From contig CAYTUI010000019.1 in NCBI GenBank assembly GCA_964441335.1, forward strand, positions 1-23,453: DNA of 23,453 bases, written 5' to 3'. Below the pieces are notes generated by a model. The model was not told where the DNA came from, made no database searches, and saw only the letters and a list, made by a program, of their open reading frames with translations. How positions within the stretch are numbered: the first letter of the stretch is position 1; each line of letters begins with the position of its first letter. This DNA is from CAYTUI01 sp964441335 (GTDB lineage Bacteria; Patescibacteriota; Patescibacteriia; UBA1558; 2-01-FULL-52-15). Made by a program: the position numbers and the translations under genes. Shown here in pieces: positions 5,568 through 13,587 of the stretch.

Positions 5568-6455
5568 ATGAACTCAGAACTTAAAAATAAAAGGATTTTA
5601 ATCACAGGGGTGGGTATTAAACCCGTTAAGTTTATTTTTAAAGATATTACAACTGGTCAGCCATCCCATACACCGATTATTGTTAACGGAGAAGAATATA
5701 AAGCCAATATTGGTGCGGCAACTGCTTTTGAATGTGCCAAAGCGGGTGCCATTGTACATCTTGTTGCCCGTACTGAAGCTAATTTGGCGATTGTAAAAAA
5801 ATGGATTGAGGAAAATATTTCAGGTGCGCAAGTAGAATATTCAGCAGTGGACTTGAGTGATAGCAGCGCCATGCAAAAACTTGCCGCAGCGATTCCAAAT
5901 GATCTGCCTTTATTTTGGGTTCAATCGGTAGGTCTTGGCGCAGGGACAGTTAAGTTGAAGGATGATAACCCCTACTTATTGATTGATGATTTATCGGAAG
6001 AAATTATTGAAGCAGAATTGTCCGTGTTAAAAAATACCGTAAGTTTATTACGCCTCTTACTTCCAAGATTTCGTAAACAAAAAGAGACCAGAGTCTGTAT
6101 CGTGTCATCAATGAGCGCAATTCGCTCAGTAGTTTCTGGTAGTATTCATATGGCCGCGAAAGGTTCAATTAGTAGGTTTGCGAATGCGGCAATGATTGAA
6201 CTAGATAAAGACAATATATTTATAACTGATATACGGCCAGGAGGAGCGGATACAGGGATGTACGATTCCAAAATTGTACAGGATACAATTGTTATGATGG
6301 GTAATAACTATGGCTATGATTATGCGAAAACAGGTTTGTTCTTTATGCCACCATCATCAATTGGAAAAGCGATTGTCAATGCTGTAACTTCAGAAGCACA
6401 CATCACCTCAATCAATATGGTTGCTCGCGGGCAATGGCCACATGAGGGCTCTTAG
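5568..6455 (+). CDS. Short-chain dehydrogenase/reductase-like protein with altered active site
   Basis: The 295-aa sequence follows the SDR Rossmann fold: strand 1 with ITG (12-14), helix AATAFECAKAGA, strand 2 ending HLVARTE, a VDLSD turn (94-98), strand 5 VCIVSSMSA and an RPGGADTG stretch near 223-230. Two features are odd. The glycine-rich cofactor loop is split: about 33 residues lie between TGVGIKP and NIGAA. The catalytic Tyr position is His194 in SIHMAAK, while Ser181 and Lys198 keep their spacing. It may use His as proton donor, act on an unusual substrate, or be only a binding protein. Start ATG is 19 bases after tRNA-Leu; the next gene follows after about 56 bases. Confidence 0.85.
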   Translation: MNSELKNKRILITGVGIKPVKFIFKDITTGQPSHTPIIVNGEEYKANIGAATAFECAKAGAIVHLVARTEANLAIVKKWIEENISGAQVEYSAVDLSDSSAMQKLAAAIPNDLPLFWVQSVGLGAGTVKLKDDNPYLLIDDLSEEIIEAELSVLKNTVSLLRLLLPRFRKQKETRVCIVSSMSAIRSVVSGSIHMAAKGSISRFANAAMIELDKDNIFITDIRPGGADTGMYDSKIVQDTIVMMGNNYGYDYAKTGLFFMPPSSIGKAIVNAVTSEAHITSINMVARGQWPHEGS

Positions 6456-6511
6456 AATTTCTGTGATGCCAAGTTTCATAGCCACCCAATTAATAATTAA
6501 CCAATAAATAT

Positions 6512-7126
6512 ATGGACCTCGAAAACCCATTTAACAATGCTCCAAAGCCAGAGGAACAGGAAAGAGGTATTCTAGCTCCAGAAGGAATATTTTTTGATGA
6601 AGGTAAAAATACTCTACTTCTCGATATTGATAAAGGCGCGGTTGATCTAAGTGTTTTAAAAGAGATAGCAGATAAAAATGGGCTAGATCCAAAAGGTGAT
6701 TTTCATATTACTGTATTAGGCTTTAAGAACGGTGGAGAAATAAAGAAAGTATTAAAGAGCTTGCCCGAAGAGAAAAGGGAGGGTGTAATTTTACAGATAA
6801 AATCGTTGGTTGAAACCATTGATTGGTGGTTTAGTTTTGAATCGCAGAAATACCACATTTCAAAAGAATATGTTTCTCAGGATCCTAAAAATAAAGGCGC
6901 GGAGATAAGAGAAAAAAGAGAGTCATATATCCAAATGGTTAATCTACCAGGGATGAATATATTTTATGATAAGTTGAATGCCATTCTTGGCACTAGCCTT
7001 GAGGCGCCTCCGGCCCACATAACGCTCTATACTGGTGGTAGTGACAAAGAAAAATCAAAGATGGGGATTGGTATAAATACACAGGATGAATTTTCAAAAA
7101 TGAATCCCGAACTGATTGAGGTATAA
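6512..7126 (+). CDS. Putative 2H phosphoesterase-superfamily protein
   Basis: The 204-aa protein has two HxT motifs, His65-Ile-Thr67 in FHITVLGF and His169-Ile-Thr171 in AHITLYTGG. These are about 100 residues apart and each sits on a predicted strand, which is the mark of the 2H superfamily (LigT, CPDase and mRNA/tRNA-end enzymes acting on 2',3'-cyclic or 2'-5' phosphates). The rest does not match a subfamily I know. If active, it would hydrolyse or transfer at RNA ends or nucleotide cyclic phosphates in the cytosol. It is soluble, without signal peptide, and lies on the same strand between an SDR and an HD-domain gene. Confidence 0.65.
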   Translation: MDLENPFNNAPKPEEQERGILAPEGIFFDEGKNTLLLDIDKGAVDLSVLKEIADKNGLDPKGDFHITVLGFKNGGEIKKVLKSLPEEKREGVILQIKSLVETIDWWFSFESQKYHISKEYVSQDPKNKGAEIREKRESYIQMVNLPGMNIFYDKLNAILGTSLEAPPAHITLYTGGSDKEKSKMGIGINTQDEFSKMNPELIEV

Positions 7127-7201
7127 TTTTTTGAAGCTTGATATAAAAGTTAAAAAGGGTTGTTAAAAAATTTGTGACTATCCATTCACTAATATTATTT
7201 T

Positions 7202-8920
7202 ATGAACGAGAACCAAGATTTTGTACCTAAGGAAGTACCAGCAAATAAGAATGTAGAAAGTTCAGAGCTTTGGGTTGGAAATGAGCAATTTAATGATAGT
7301 GTAGAAACCAAGGCAACTGAAGTTGATACTAGAGTGCCTATAATTGATGAGGCTAGCGTTTCTCAACAGCAAGATATTATTGAATCAGTACATAGCCGAA
7401 CAGCTCCAGAGGATGGCCAGGCCGTTGAATCTGTTGGATATTTTGATCCGCGTTTAAGTCTGGAGGACAGAGTCGCAATTGCCATGGACGATCTTCAGAT
7501 ACCAGCAGATAAAAGGGAATCGATACAAACATTTCTGAACCTTCTTAGAGAAAAGCACCAAGGGTCATACGAGCACTCTCTTCGAGTTGGATTGGTGGGA
7601 CGCCGTATCGCTCGTTTTATGCGCCTTGATGAAAAGGCGCTTTTGTATTCCGGGCTACTTCATGATGTCGGTAAGATAATGGTTCCTAAATCCACTCTTG
7701 TAAAAACTGAAGGCTGGACCGCAGAAGATTCGATTAATGTTCAGGGACATGTGGAAGATGGATATAAACTTTTACGTGATAAGTTTGATTTTACAGCTGA
7801 AGTGGTTTTATTGCATCATCGTTTTCAGACACGTCAATATCCTCAAGAATTGCCAGAATTTCTCCATTCCTATGGAGAGGGCACAAAGACTTTGATCAAA
7901 GAGTATGGGCGAATTTTAGCTTTAGCTGATGTCTATGACGCTCTTCATCGTATTAATGACCATCATGGTACTAAGCGAGCGCTGTCCGGCAAAGAAATTA
8001 AGGAGCAAATGCTGGCTCTAAATCCAGATCGGCAAGATTTAATTGAACAGCTTTATAGCGCCGGTATATTGACGACTTATGAAGTTGGGGAATCACGCCC
8101 CGAAGAACCTGACCAAGATTTATATGATCAGGGTTGGGAGGACGAACCTTTGACGAGGACAGCGGCAGAAATTCAACGTCATGTCCAAATCGCCACCGCT
8201 ATTGAACCGATTTCGGATAAGCCCGGTTGTACAACTAGGTACGAAGATGTCTCGCGGCACCTTAAAGTTGAGGATTTCATTATTGCCGGAATAAACATTG
8301 GTGAGGCTTTTGCAAAATTGACCCAACGGATAATTGATAAAAATCAGCAGCCGGAGGTTATATATGATATAGCACTAGAAGCTCAACGGAAAAATGTTCG
8401 AAATCGACGCGGTGGGCGAATTAATCAGGGCATTATTGAGGAATTAGTCCCTATAGTTGCCGCGCATGCCCTGTATGACCAGGAGAGAAAATTAACTGTG
8501 GAACAGATATTAGGAAAGGCTCAAGAAATTATGAGGTCAACTGGTCGTCAGGATGTTGATCAACTTCGGGCCATGAAAGAACATGCTCATAAATTGGTTC
8601 ATTATGACAAAGAAGTCCACGAACACCCGGAGGCTGAAAATGTTTATCAATATTATGAGCAGGATTTAGTGGCCTCGGAGGGTAAACCTACTGGACAAGC
8701 TCATAATCGGGAATTTGTTGAAGGATTTCCAACTGTGAAAATAATATATGATACGTTATGCGCCAGCCCGTTACCGAATTTGAATGCGCGTATCGAAGAT
8801 GCTTTTTTGATGGCTAGAAAAAAATTAGGACCTGCTGTGGGGCCGGGTTTTCTAGCTGATTGTGTCGCCTCGGCACTTTATCTTTATCTGGCTCATCATC
8901 CAAACGAACGTCTACTCTAA
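7202..8920 (+). CDS. HD-GYP-like metal-dependent phosphohydrolase, 572 aa
   Basis: An acidic, probably disordered N-terminus (1-80) precedes an HD domain at about 120-270. Candidate metal ligands: His125 (YEHS), His154-Asp155 (LLHDVGK), His183 (GHVEDG), His205-His206 (VLLHHR) and Asp243 (ALADVYDAL). The order and spacing resemble HD-GYP phosphodiesterases of cyclic dinucleotides, but the HHExxGxGYP motif is degenerate (HHRFQTRQYP). Substrate is therefore uncertain: a cyclic nucleotide, another nucleotide or a signalling dimer. The C-terminal 280 residues match nothing I know; they are helical with several Tyr/His-rich stretches. The gene ends at a hairpin shared with the converging small gene. 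Confidence 0.82.
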   Translation: MNENQDFVPKEVPANKNVESSELWVGNEQFNDSVETKATEVDTRVPIIDEASVSQQQDIIESVHSRTAPEDGQAVESVGYFDPRLSLEDRVAIAMDDLQIPADKRESIQTFLNLLREKHQGSYEHSLRVGLVGRRIARFMRLDEKALLYSGLLHDVGKIMVPKSTLVKTEGWTAEDSINVQGHVEDGYKLLRDKFDFTAEVVLLHHRFQTRQYPQELPEFLHSYGEGTKTLIKEYGRILALADVYDALHRINDHHGTKRALSGKEIKEQMLALNPDRQDLIEQLYSAGILTTYEVGESRPEEPDQDLYDQGWEDEPLTRTAAEIQRHVQIATAIEPISDKPGCTTRYEDVSRHLKVEDFIIAGINIGEAFAKLTQRIIDKNQQPEVIYDIALEAQRKNVRNRRGGRINQGIIEELVPIVAAHALYDQERKLTVEQILGKAQEIMRSTGRQDVDQLRAMKEHAHKLVHYDKEVHEHPEAENVYQYYEQDLVASEGKPTGQAHNREFVEGFPTVKIIYDTLCASPLPNLNARIEDAFLMARKKLGPAVGPGFLADCVASALYLYLAHHPNERLL

Positions 8921-8930
8921 ATTAAAGTAT

Positions 8931-8954
8931 GGGCCGTCGGTGTTCCAACGGCCC
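8931..8954. terminator. Hairpin between converging genes
   Basis: The stem gggccgt-c-gg/cc-a-acggccc lies between the ends of the HD gene and the 56-aa gene. The U-tract on the minus strand is weak (atactttaattt), so termination is plausible in both directions. Confidence 0.6.
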
Positions 8955-8962
8955 ATTATGAA

Positions 8963-9133
8963 TTACTTTTCGCCTTCCTTGTTCGGAGCTTTCTTGCTCC
9001 GCTTTTTCTTGTTGGGCTTGGGTGCGAACGGGGGCAAGCCCTTGTTGGCGTCCTCGATCATCTGATCGAAGGTCTGACCTCTATCGGAGGGTGAACAGTC
9101 GCAATATACGCGACCGCAATTAGGGCAACCCAT
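8963..9133 (-). CDS. Small zinc-ribbon-like protein with basic tail, 56 aa
   Basis: The N-terminus MGCPNCGRVYCDC holds Cys3, Cys6, Cys11 and Cys13, a compact CxxC plus CxC cluster likely to bind one zinc ion. A Pro/Lys-rich tail with KPNKKKRSKKAP follows, which may contact nucleic acid or the ribosome. No known family is recognised. Support is strong: GAGGAGG ribosome binding site seven bases before the ATG, a promoter at 9200-9228 and a hairpin after the stop. Codon choice is more GC-rich (gcc, gac, aag, ccc) than in the HD gene beside it. It belongs to the set of scattered single-gene cassettes. Confidence 0.8.
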   Translation of the reverse strand: MGCPNCGRVYCDCSPSDRGQTFDQMIEDANKGLPPFAPKPNKKKRSKKAPNKEGEK

Positions 9134-9199
9134 CGTTTCCTCCTCTGTCAGAGTCTCCAGTGCCGCTGGCTCGGGTCCACTTATACAAATGAACAGTAT

Positions 9200-9228
9200 A
9201 GTCTACACTATTAATTGTTATATGTCAA
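9200..9228 (-). promoter_or_regulatory. Promoter of the 56-aa gene
   Basis: TTGACA (9228-9223), a 17-nt spacer and TAGACT (9205-9200) on the minus strand. Confidence 0.65.
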
Positions 9229-9232
9229 TTAA

Positions 9233-9249
9233 AACCGTACAGCACGGTT
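9233..9249. promoter_or_regulatory. Candidate operator between divergent genes
   Basis: The inverted repeat aaccgt-acagc-acggtt lies five bases upstream of the -35 box of the 56-aa gene and just before a TATACT (9254-9259) that could be the -10 box of the TrmB-type gene. A second pair, tgtcgt/acgaca, lies near 9263-9283. The site is well placed for autoregulation by the regulator next to it. Confidence 0.5.
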
Positions 9250-9297
9250 ATTATATACTTACTGTCGTCGGAAATATACGACAATAATGAATATATT

Positions 9298-10050
9298 ATG
9301 GTAAATGTTTTGGAAGAATTGGGTTTACGCAAAAATAAAGCAGTTATTTATATTGCCGGATTACAGGCAAGCCCTGCTTCAGCTGCCGAAATCGCGACGA
9401 AAGCCCATCTTCCCCGGACGACCACGATTGAAATTTTGGAGCATTTAGTCACGATGGGGCTTGTTAGCTATGTTTTGAAAGGGCGTAAGCGCATCTACGT
9501 AACAGAACCACCGGAGAAACTCAAGATTCTTCTTCAAGAACGTGAGCGGCGTTTGCAGGATATTCTGCCTCAGCTTAAGTCCTTTCAGCAGTCAAAGGGG
9601 AAGCGCCCCACCATACGCATGTACGAAGGTATTGAAGGTGTTAAAGCTGTTTTTGAAGATACGCTTACTTCCCGATATAAAACTCTATTGGGTATTTTGT
9701 CGATGGCCGATCTTTATAAAATTCCCGGAAAAAAATATATGGATCATTATGTAGAACGGCGAATTGCTAAAGACTATTCATTACGCGTTATTCGCTCAGA
9801 GCAAAAAGATATTGAAGAGACCTGGCCATCATCAACTAGTGAATTACGCAGTCTTCGATATGCGCCCCAAGGAATAATTTTCCCAATGACGATGTATATT
9901 TACGATCAGAAGGTCGGAATCATTGGCACTGAGAAAGAGGCATTTGGCACCATCATTGAGTCTGCTGATTTTTATCAGACTCAAAAAAATTTGTTTGAAA
10001 TAGTTTGGGATGTGTCTCGACAAGTAAAGGAAGTCAATAATACCCATTGA
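9298..10050 (+). CDS. TrmB-family transcriptional regulator
   Basis: The 250-aa protein has a TrmB-type winged helix at residues 1-75: LEELGLRKNKAVIYIAGLQ, then ASAAEIATKAHLPRTTTIEI as recognition helix region and GLVSYVLKGRKRIYV as the wing. A short helical linker (LLQERERRLQDILPQLK) and a C-terminal domain of about 150 residues follow, as in regulators where this part binds a ligand or dimerises. The family is best known in archaea for sugar control, but many Patescibacteria have copies of unknown target. A palindrome in the upstream divergent spacer is a likely binding site. Stop codon is TGA. Confidence 0.88.
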   Translation: MVNVLEELGLRKNKAVIYIAGLQASPASAAEIATKAHLPRTTTIEILEHLVTMGLVSYVLKGRKRIYVTEPPEKLKILLQERERRLQDILPQLKSFQQSKGKRPTIRMYEGIEGVKAVFEDTLTSRYKTLLGILSMADLYKIPGKKYMDHYVERRIAKDYSLRVIRSEQKDIEETWPSSTSELRSLRYAPQGIIFPMTMYIYDQKVGIIGTEKEAFGTIIESADFYQTQKNLFEIVWDVSRQVKEVNNTH

Positions 10051-10110
10051 TGATGCTGCTGTTTGTGAGTTAATAATATTCTGACAATAAATTTAAATAG
10101 AAATTTAAAA

Positions 10111-10136
10111 AACTTCGCTAACATCGGAGTTTTTTA
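10111..10136 (+). terminator. Terminator of the TrmB-type gene
   Basis: The stem aacttcg/cggagtt (one wobble) is followed by TTTTTTATTTT. Confidence 0.7.
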
Positions 10137-10143
10137 TTTTATC

Positions 10144-10172
10144 TTTTCAACCAATAAAAAAAATGATAAAAT
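10144..10172 (+). promoter_or_regulatory. Extended -10 promoter of the structured spacer
   Basis: TTTTCA, 17 nt and TAAAAT with an upstream TG (TGaTAAAAT). The estimated start near 10179 lies directly before a long inverted repeat. Confidence 0.55.
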
Positions 10173-10184
10173 GTAATCTTAAAT

Positions 10185-10243
10185 TTAGCTAAGAAAGCAA
10201 AAAAGACTTCTCCAAATGCTTTCAACCATCAGAACTTAGCTAA
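10185..10243 (+). other. Nested inverted repeat at a predicted RNA 5' end
   Basis: TTAGCTAAG (10185-10193) pairs exactly with CTTAGCTAA (10235-10243), and inside it GAAAGC (10193-10198) pairs with GCTTTC (10218-10223), with a 19-nt loop and an 11-nt asymmetric bulge. This is laid out like a 5'-UTR aptamer or small RNA. I cannot assign a known riboswitch class. No large gene starts soon after; ssb is 340 bases further on. Confidence 0.4.
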
Positions 10244-10251
10244 GTATTCAT

Positions 10252-10423
10252 AAAAAAAATCGTCGGCTTTTTTGGCAGACGGCTATAAAGAGTGTGACCA
10301 AATAAGTTTAAGGTTGGTCATAGTAATATTATCCGCCCGAGGCGGATCGCCCATTTGGGCGAAAACCAAAACACCCCCGAAGGGGCGTCTTGGCGAAAAG
10401 CGATTTTGAGGTTTTACCCTCAT
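10252..10423 (-). ncRNA. Short minus-strand transcript, RNA or 46-aa leaderless gene
   Basis: A minus promoter (TTGACA 10456-10451, 16 nt, TAGAAT 10434-10429) and a minus terminator (cgtcggc/gcagacg hairpin 10261-10281 followed by U8 at 10259-10252) bracket about 170 nt. The RNA contains an atccgcc/ggcggat hairpin, a cgccca/gggcg hairpin and a gaccaa/ttggtc hairpin. A 46-codon frame (10423-10283, beginning MRVKPQNRF) starts five bases after the -10 box, so it could be a leaderless mRNA like nfo; the stems inside it favour a non-coding RNA. No similarity is recognised. Confidence 0.4.
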
Positions 10424-10428
10424 TTAGT

Positions 10429-10456
10429 ATTCTAAAGTATTTTATTGATTTGTCAA
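10429..10456 (-). promoter_or_regulatory. Minus-strand promoter in the TrmB-ssb spacer
   Basis: TTGACA, a 16-nt spacer and TAGAAT. Confidence 0.6.
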
Positions 10457-10467
10457 TAAAAGAACAA

Positions 10468-10509
10468 GACCCTCCTGTGGTGAGACAAAGCGTCTGCGAC
10501 AGGAGGGTC
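10468..10509. repeat. Strong hairpin upstream of ssb
   Basis: The 11-bp perfect stem gaccctcctgt/acaggagggtc encloses a 20-nt loop with its own gagac/gtctg pairing. Followed by T-rich sequence on the minus strand, it may end transcripts coming from ssb's side or act in the ssb leader. Confidence 0.6.
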
Positions 10510-10580
10510 AACTCCAATTCTAATAATTTTGTAGAAGCTAATAAAATAAGGCCTCTCGGGGCCGAGAAAGGAAAAGCGAT

Positions 10581-10976
10581 ATGGACTTGAATAAAGTCTC
10601 TCTAATAGGCAATTTAGCTAACGAGCCGGAAGCTAGGGCTATGAAAAATGGCCAAGCTACTTCCAGGTTCAGGATTGCCACTAATTACATCTGGAAAGAT
10701 GCCAAGACTAAGGCCAAAAAAGAAACGGCCGAATTTCATAATGTTGTGGCGTGGGGCAAGCTAGCCGATGTTATTAATCAGTATCTGAAAAAAGGCTCCA
10801 AAGTATATTTAGAAGGCCGTCTGCAAAATCGCAGTTGGCTGGATAAAGCCGGAACCAAAAAATATATGACCGAAGTGGTAGCAAAAGAACTGATCATGCT
10901 CGGTCATCGTACCGGTAAAGGCGATCCGGCCAAAGCTCTGGCTAAAGAAGAAGTGGCAGTCGAGGACGAAGACTAA
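10581..10976 (+). CDS. ssb: Single-stranded DNA-binding protein
   Basis: The 131-aa protein is one OB fold of the bacterial SSB family: MDLNKVSLIGNLANEPEAR, then FRIATNY, the WGKLADVINQYLKKGSKVYLEGRLQ core and MTEVVAKELIMLG. It coats single-stranded DNA in replication and repair. The C-terminal tail is short and acidic (EEVAVEDED) and lacks the usual DDDIPF-like tip by which SSB recruits partner proteins. A weak AAAGGA stretch lies 12 bases before the ATG. It stands alone, after a hairpin-rich spacer and before a surface-protein gene. Confidence 0.95.
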   Translation: MDLNKVSLIGNLANEPEARAMKNGQATSRFRIATNYIWKDAKTKAKKETAEFHNVVAWGKLADVINQYLKKGSKVYLEGRLQNRSWLDKAGTKKYMTEVVAKELIMLGHRTGKGDPAKALAKEEVAVEDED

Positions 10977-11000
10977 CCAACATAGTACTGTTTTGGATTT

Positions 11001-11031
11001 GGGTTTGGAGTTTTCCCTGTTCTCCAAGCCC
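11001..11031 (+). other. Hairpin between ssb and the surface-protein gene
   Basis: The 10-bp stem gggtttggag/ctccaagccc with one wobble ends 15 bases before the next ATG. It lacks a U-tract, so a leader hairpin or a weak terminator are both possible. Confidence 0.4.
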
Positions 11032-11045
11032 CTGTCGAGAACAAT

Positions 11046-13511
11046 ATGAGAAAAGCAATTATATTTTTGTTGTTATTATTTCCTGTCATTGGTCAGGCCA
11101 AATTTCAGATTACTGAAGTTATGTATGACGTCTCCGGTTCTGACACTGGACGCGAGTGGCTGGAAATATATAATGCCAGCTCCAGCGCGGTTACTATTGG
11201 TAGTGATTTTAAATTTAATGACGGTGCTAACCATGGTTTAAGTTTGTCTCAAGGAACTTCAACAATTGCTGTGGGGGATTTTGCTATCATTGCCGATAAA
11301 CCAGATCTATTTTTAACTGATTATTCGAGTTACTCCGGTAATCTTTTTGATTCAGTGGTAAATATTACTAACGCCGGTACTACTATTTCTATTATGGTTG
11401 GGTCTGAAATTGCTGACCAATTAATTTTCAGTAATAGTTGGGGAGCGGCAGGCAATGGATCAACTTTGGAAAAAATAGATTTTACTTTAAGTAATGAGTT
11501 GACTAATTGGCAGGAATCTAAGATCAGCGGTGGTACGCCGGGAAAATTTTCCTCTGTCTTGGCTACTTCAACTGATCCGGAACTAGAGCCCGAGCCTGAC
11601 CCCGATCCAGAACCTGACCCAAAGCCGCAGATAGATTATAGGGATAAAGTTATTTTAAGTGAGTTATTGGCTAATCCTGTCGGCGATGATACCAGCGGTG
11701 AGTGGTTGGAACTTCACAATAATACCAATGACAATATAGATTTGATTGGTTGGTCTGTTGCCGATAGTAGTGAAACAAAGTATAAGTTTGCCACTTCAAT
11801 CATATTAAAGGCTAATGGATATTTAGTGATAGACACAAGCGTGTCAAATATTGCACTCAACAATACGTCTGACGATATTAGATTGTTTGATGACGCTGGC
11901 AATCTAATTGATGAGTTTGGCTACACCAGCGTTAAAGAAGGCTGGTCGTGGGCAAAAATTGATGATCAGTGGCAGATGTCTTCTAAACCAACGTCCGGTG
12001 AAGCGAATATCGTGCCTGAAAATAAAGCGCCGATGGCGACAATTAGTGCCGATCCTTTACAACAGTTGGTTAATAAGAGTATCGCTTTTAATGCCGGATC
12101 TTCTCTGGATCCTGAAGGTGAAGACCTGACATATTGGTGGGATTTTGGTGATGGTCAGACCAGTGTTAAAAAGGCAGTCAGTCATAAGTACAGCGACGCC
12201 GGTAAATATGCCGTGCAATTAAAGGTTAGTGATCCGCAGGGGTTAAGTAATGAGCAGATTCTTAACATGGAAATAATAAATAGTACAACGACTACACCCA
12301 CAACTGCCTCAACGACCACGTCAGAAAGTTCTGATGATGTTGAGCGGGCGCAGGAATATCAGTTAGTTGAAGGAATTATGATTAGCGAGTTTATGCCCAA
12401 CCCGGTCGGTAATGATAATCAAGAATGGATTGAGTTATATAATCAAAATAATACCGATGTAGATATTAGTGGTTGGATTTTAGATGATGCCGAAGGTGGC
12501 AGTAAACCCTTTGTCTTTCCTCAAGGAACAACAATTAAGGCCGGAGTTTTTCAAGTTTGGTCACGATTGGCCACCAAACTGGCTCTAAATAATACTGAAG
12601 ATAGTGTGAGACTGCTTTGGCCGACTCAAGAAGTGATTGATTCGGCTTCCTATGACAAATCTTCCGAAGGACAGTCCTACCAATTTGATCAGACAGATTT
12701 AGAATGGAACTGGTCTGCTAATCCTAGCCCGGGTCAGCCAAACGTTAAAGTAGCGGGCGTGGAAACAGAAACAGCGATTGAAGATAATGAAGTAAATATT
12801 GAAACTAACTCATCTGTATCGCAAGCCGGTTTAGTAGTTGTACCGCCGGCCACTTGGTATAAACAAAAATTCTATATTGTTGACCCGGAGTTTCCTGATC
12901 AGCCAGCGATAGAAATATATAATTACCAAGGCAATTTCCCAGAATTAAAAGTGGGCGACATTATTAAGATTAGCGATTATGTAGAAAGTGAAATTAGTAG
13001 CGGCAAGAGACTGAAAATTCAGGCACCAGAGCAAATTTCGGTACTGGATAATATTGAGGTTAGTTGGCCGATGGTTATTACTCCAGCTGAAGTTGATGAA
13101 GAATCGCTTAATCGTTACATAACTGTTCAGGGAGTGATTGAAAAAGTAAATAAGGCCTCTTTAATTATTACAGCCGACGACCAGCGTTTAATAATATATT
13201 TGGGTAGTGACTGGCAGTGGCAGGAATCAGTGCCACAAGTTGGTTTAGGAGTATTGGTTAAAGGTTTGGTTGTTAAATCCGGTTCAGATATTAAACTCCG
13301 ACCAATTTCGGCTAGTGACTTTAAATTTGAGACTAGGGTGGTGGCGGAAGAACAGGCTACAACAACCAACACTGTGGTTGATCAGCAGACGACTTTTTTA
13401 GGCGGTATCAGTCAAGAGGAGAACAAAAAATATTTATATATTATATCGCCGGCAGCCTTGGTCGGTTTGGGTTGGGGGGTTTATAAATTTGTCATCAGTA
13501 AGATGATTTAG
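11046..13511 (+). CDS. Cell-surface protein with three lamin-tail domains and a PKD domain
   Basis: 821 aa. A signal peptide (MRKAIIFLLLLFPVIGQA) is followed by three lamin-tail (LTD) domains at about 20-175, 200-325 and 440-570, each with the pattern ITEVMYD/ILSELLANP/ISEFMPNP, then EWLEIYN-like, then a GW..D strand. A PKD domain lies at about 326-412 (YWWDFGDG). Linkers are an acidic Pro repeat (EPEPDPDPEPDPKP) and a Thr/Ser stretch. The 600-775 region looks like beta-rich OB-type repeats (ITVQGVIEKV, GLGVLVKGLVV). A C-terminal membrane helix (LYIISPAALVGLGWGVYKFV) anchors it. Such proteins are common in Patescibacteria and probably act outside the cell in adhesion or DNA/host contact; no catalytic residues are seen. 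Confidence 0.9.
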   Translation: MRKAIIFLLLLFPVIGQAKFQITEVMYDVSGSDTGREWLEIYNASSSAVTIGSDFKFNDGANHGLSLSQGTSTIAVGDFAIIADKPDLFLTDYSSYSGNLFDSVVNITNAGTTISIMVGSEIADQLIFSNSWGAAGNGSTLEKIDFTLSNELTNWQESKISGGTPGKFSSVLATSTDPELEPEPDPDPEPDPKPQIDYRDKVILSELLANPVGDDTSGEWLELHNNTNDNIDLIGWSVADSSETKYKFATSIILKANGYLVIDTSVSNIALNNTSDDIRLFDDAGNLIDEFGYTSVKEGWSWAKIDDQWQMSSKPTSGEANIVPENKAPMATISADPLQQLVNKSIAFNAGSSLDPEGEDLTYWWDFGDGQTSVKKAVSHKYSDAGKYAVQLKVSDPQGLSNEQILNMEIINSTTTTPTTASTTTSESSDDVERAQEYQLVEGIMISEFMPNPVGNDNQEWIELYNQNNTDVDISGWILDDAEGGSKPFVFPQGTTIKAGVFQVWSRLATKLALNNTEDSVRLLWPTQEVIDSASYDKSSEGQSYQFDQTDLEWNWSANPSPGQPNVKVAGVETETAIEDNEVNIETNSSVSQAGLVVVPPATWYKQKFYIVDPEFPDQPAIEIYNYQGNFPELKVGDIIKISDYVESEISSGKRLKIQAPEQISVLDNIEVSWPMVITPAEVDEESLNRYITVQGVIEKVNKASLIITADDQRLIIYLGSDWQWQESVPQVGLGVLVKGLVVKSGSDIKLRPISASDFKFETRVVAEEQATTTNTVVDQQTTFLGGISQEENKKYLYIISPAALVGLGWGVYKFVISKMI

Positions 13512-13587
13512 TCTATTTCAATAGATTTTCATGACCGCCCAACATAGCGTCTATTTAGAACCCTAAACAACTTACAAATACAGTTGT

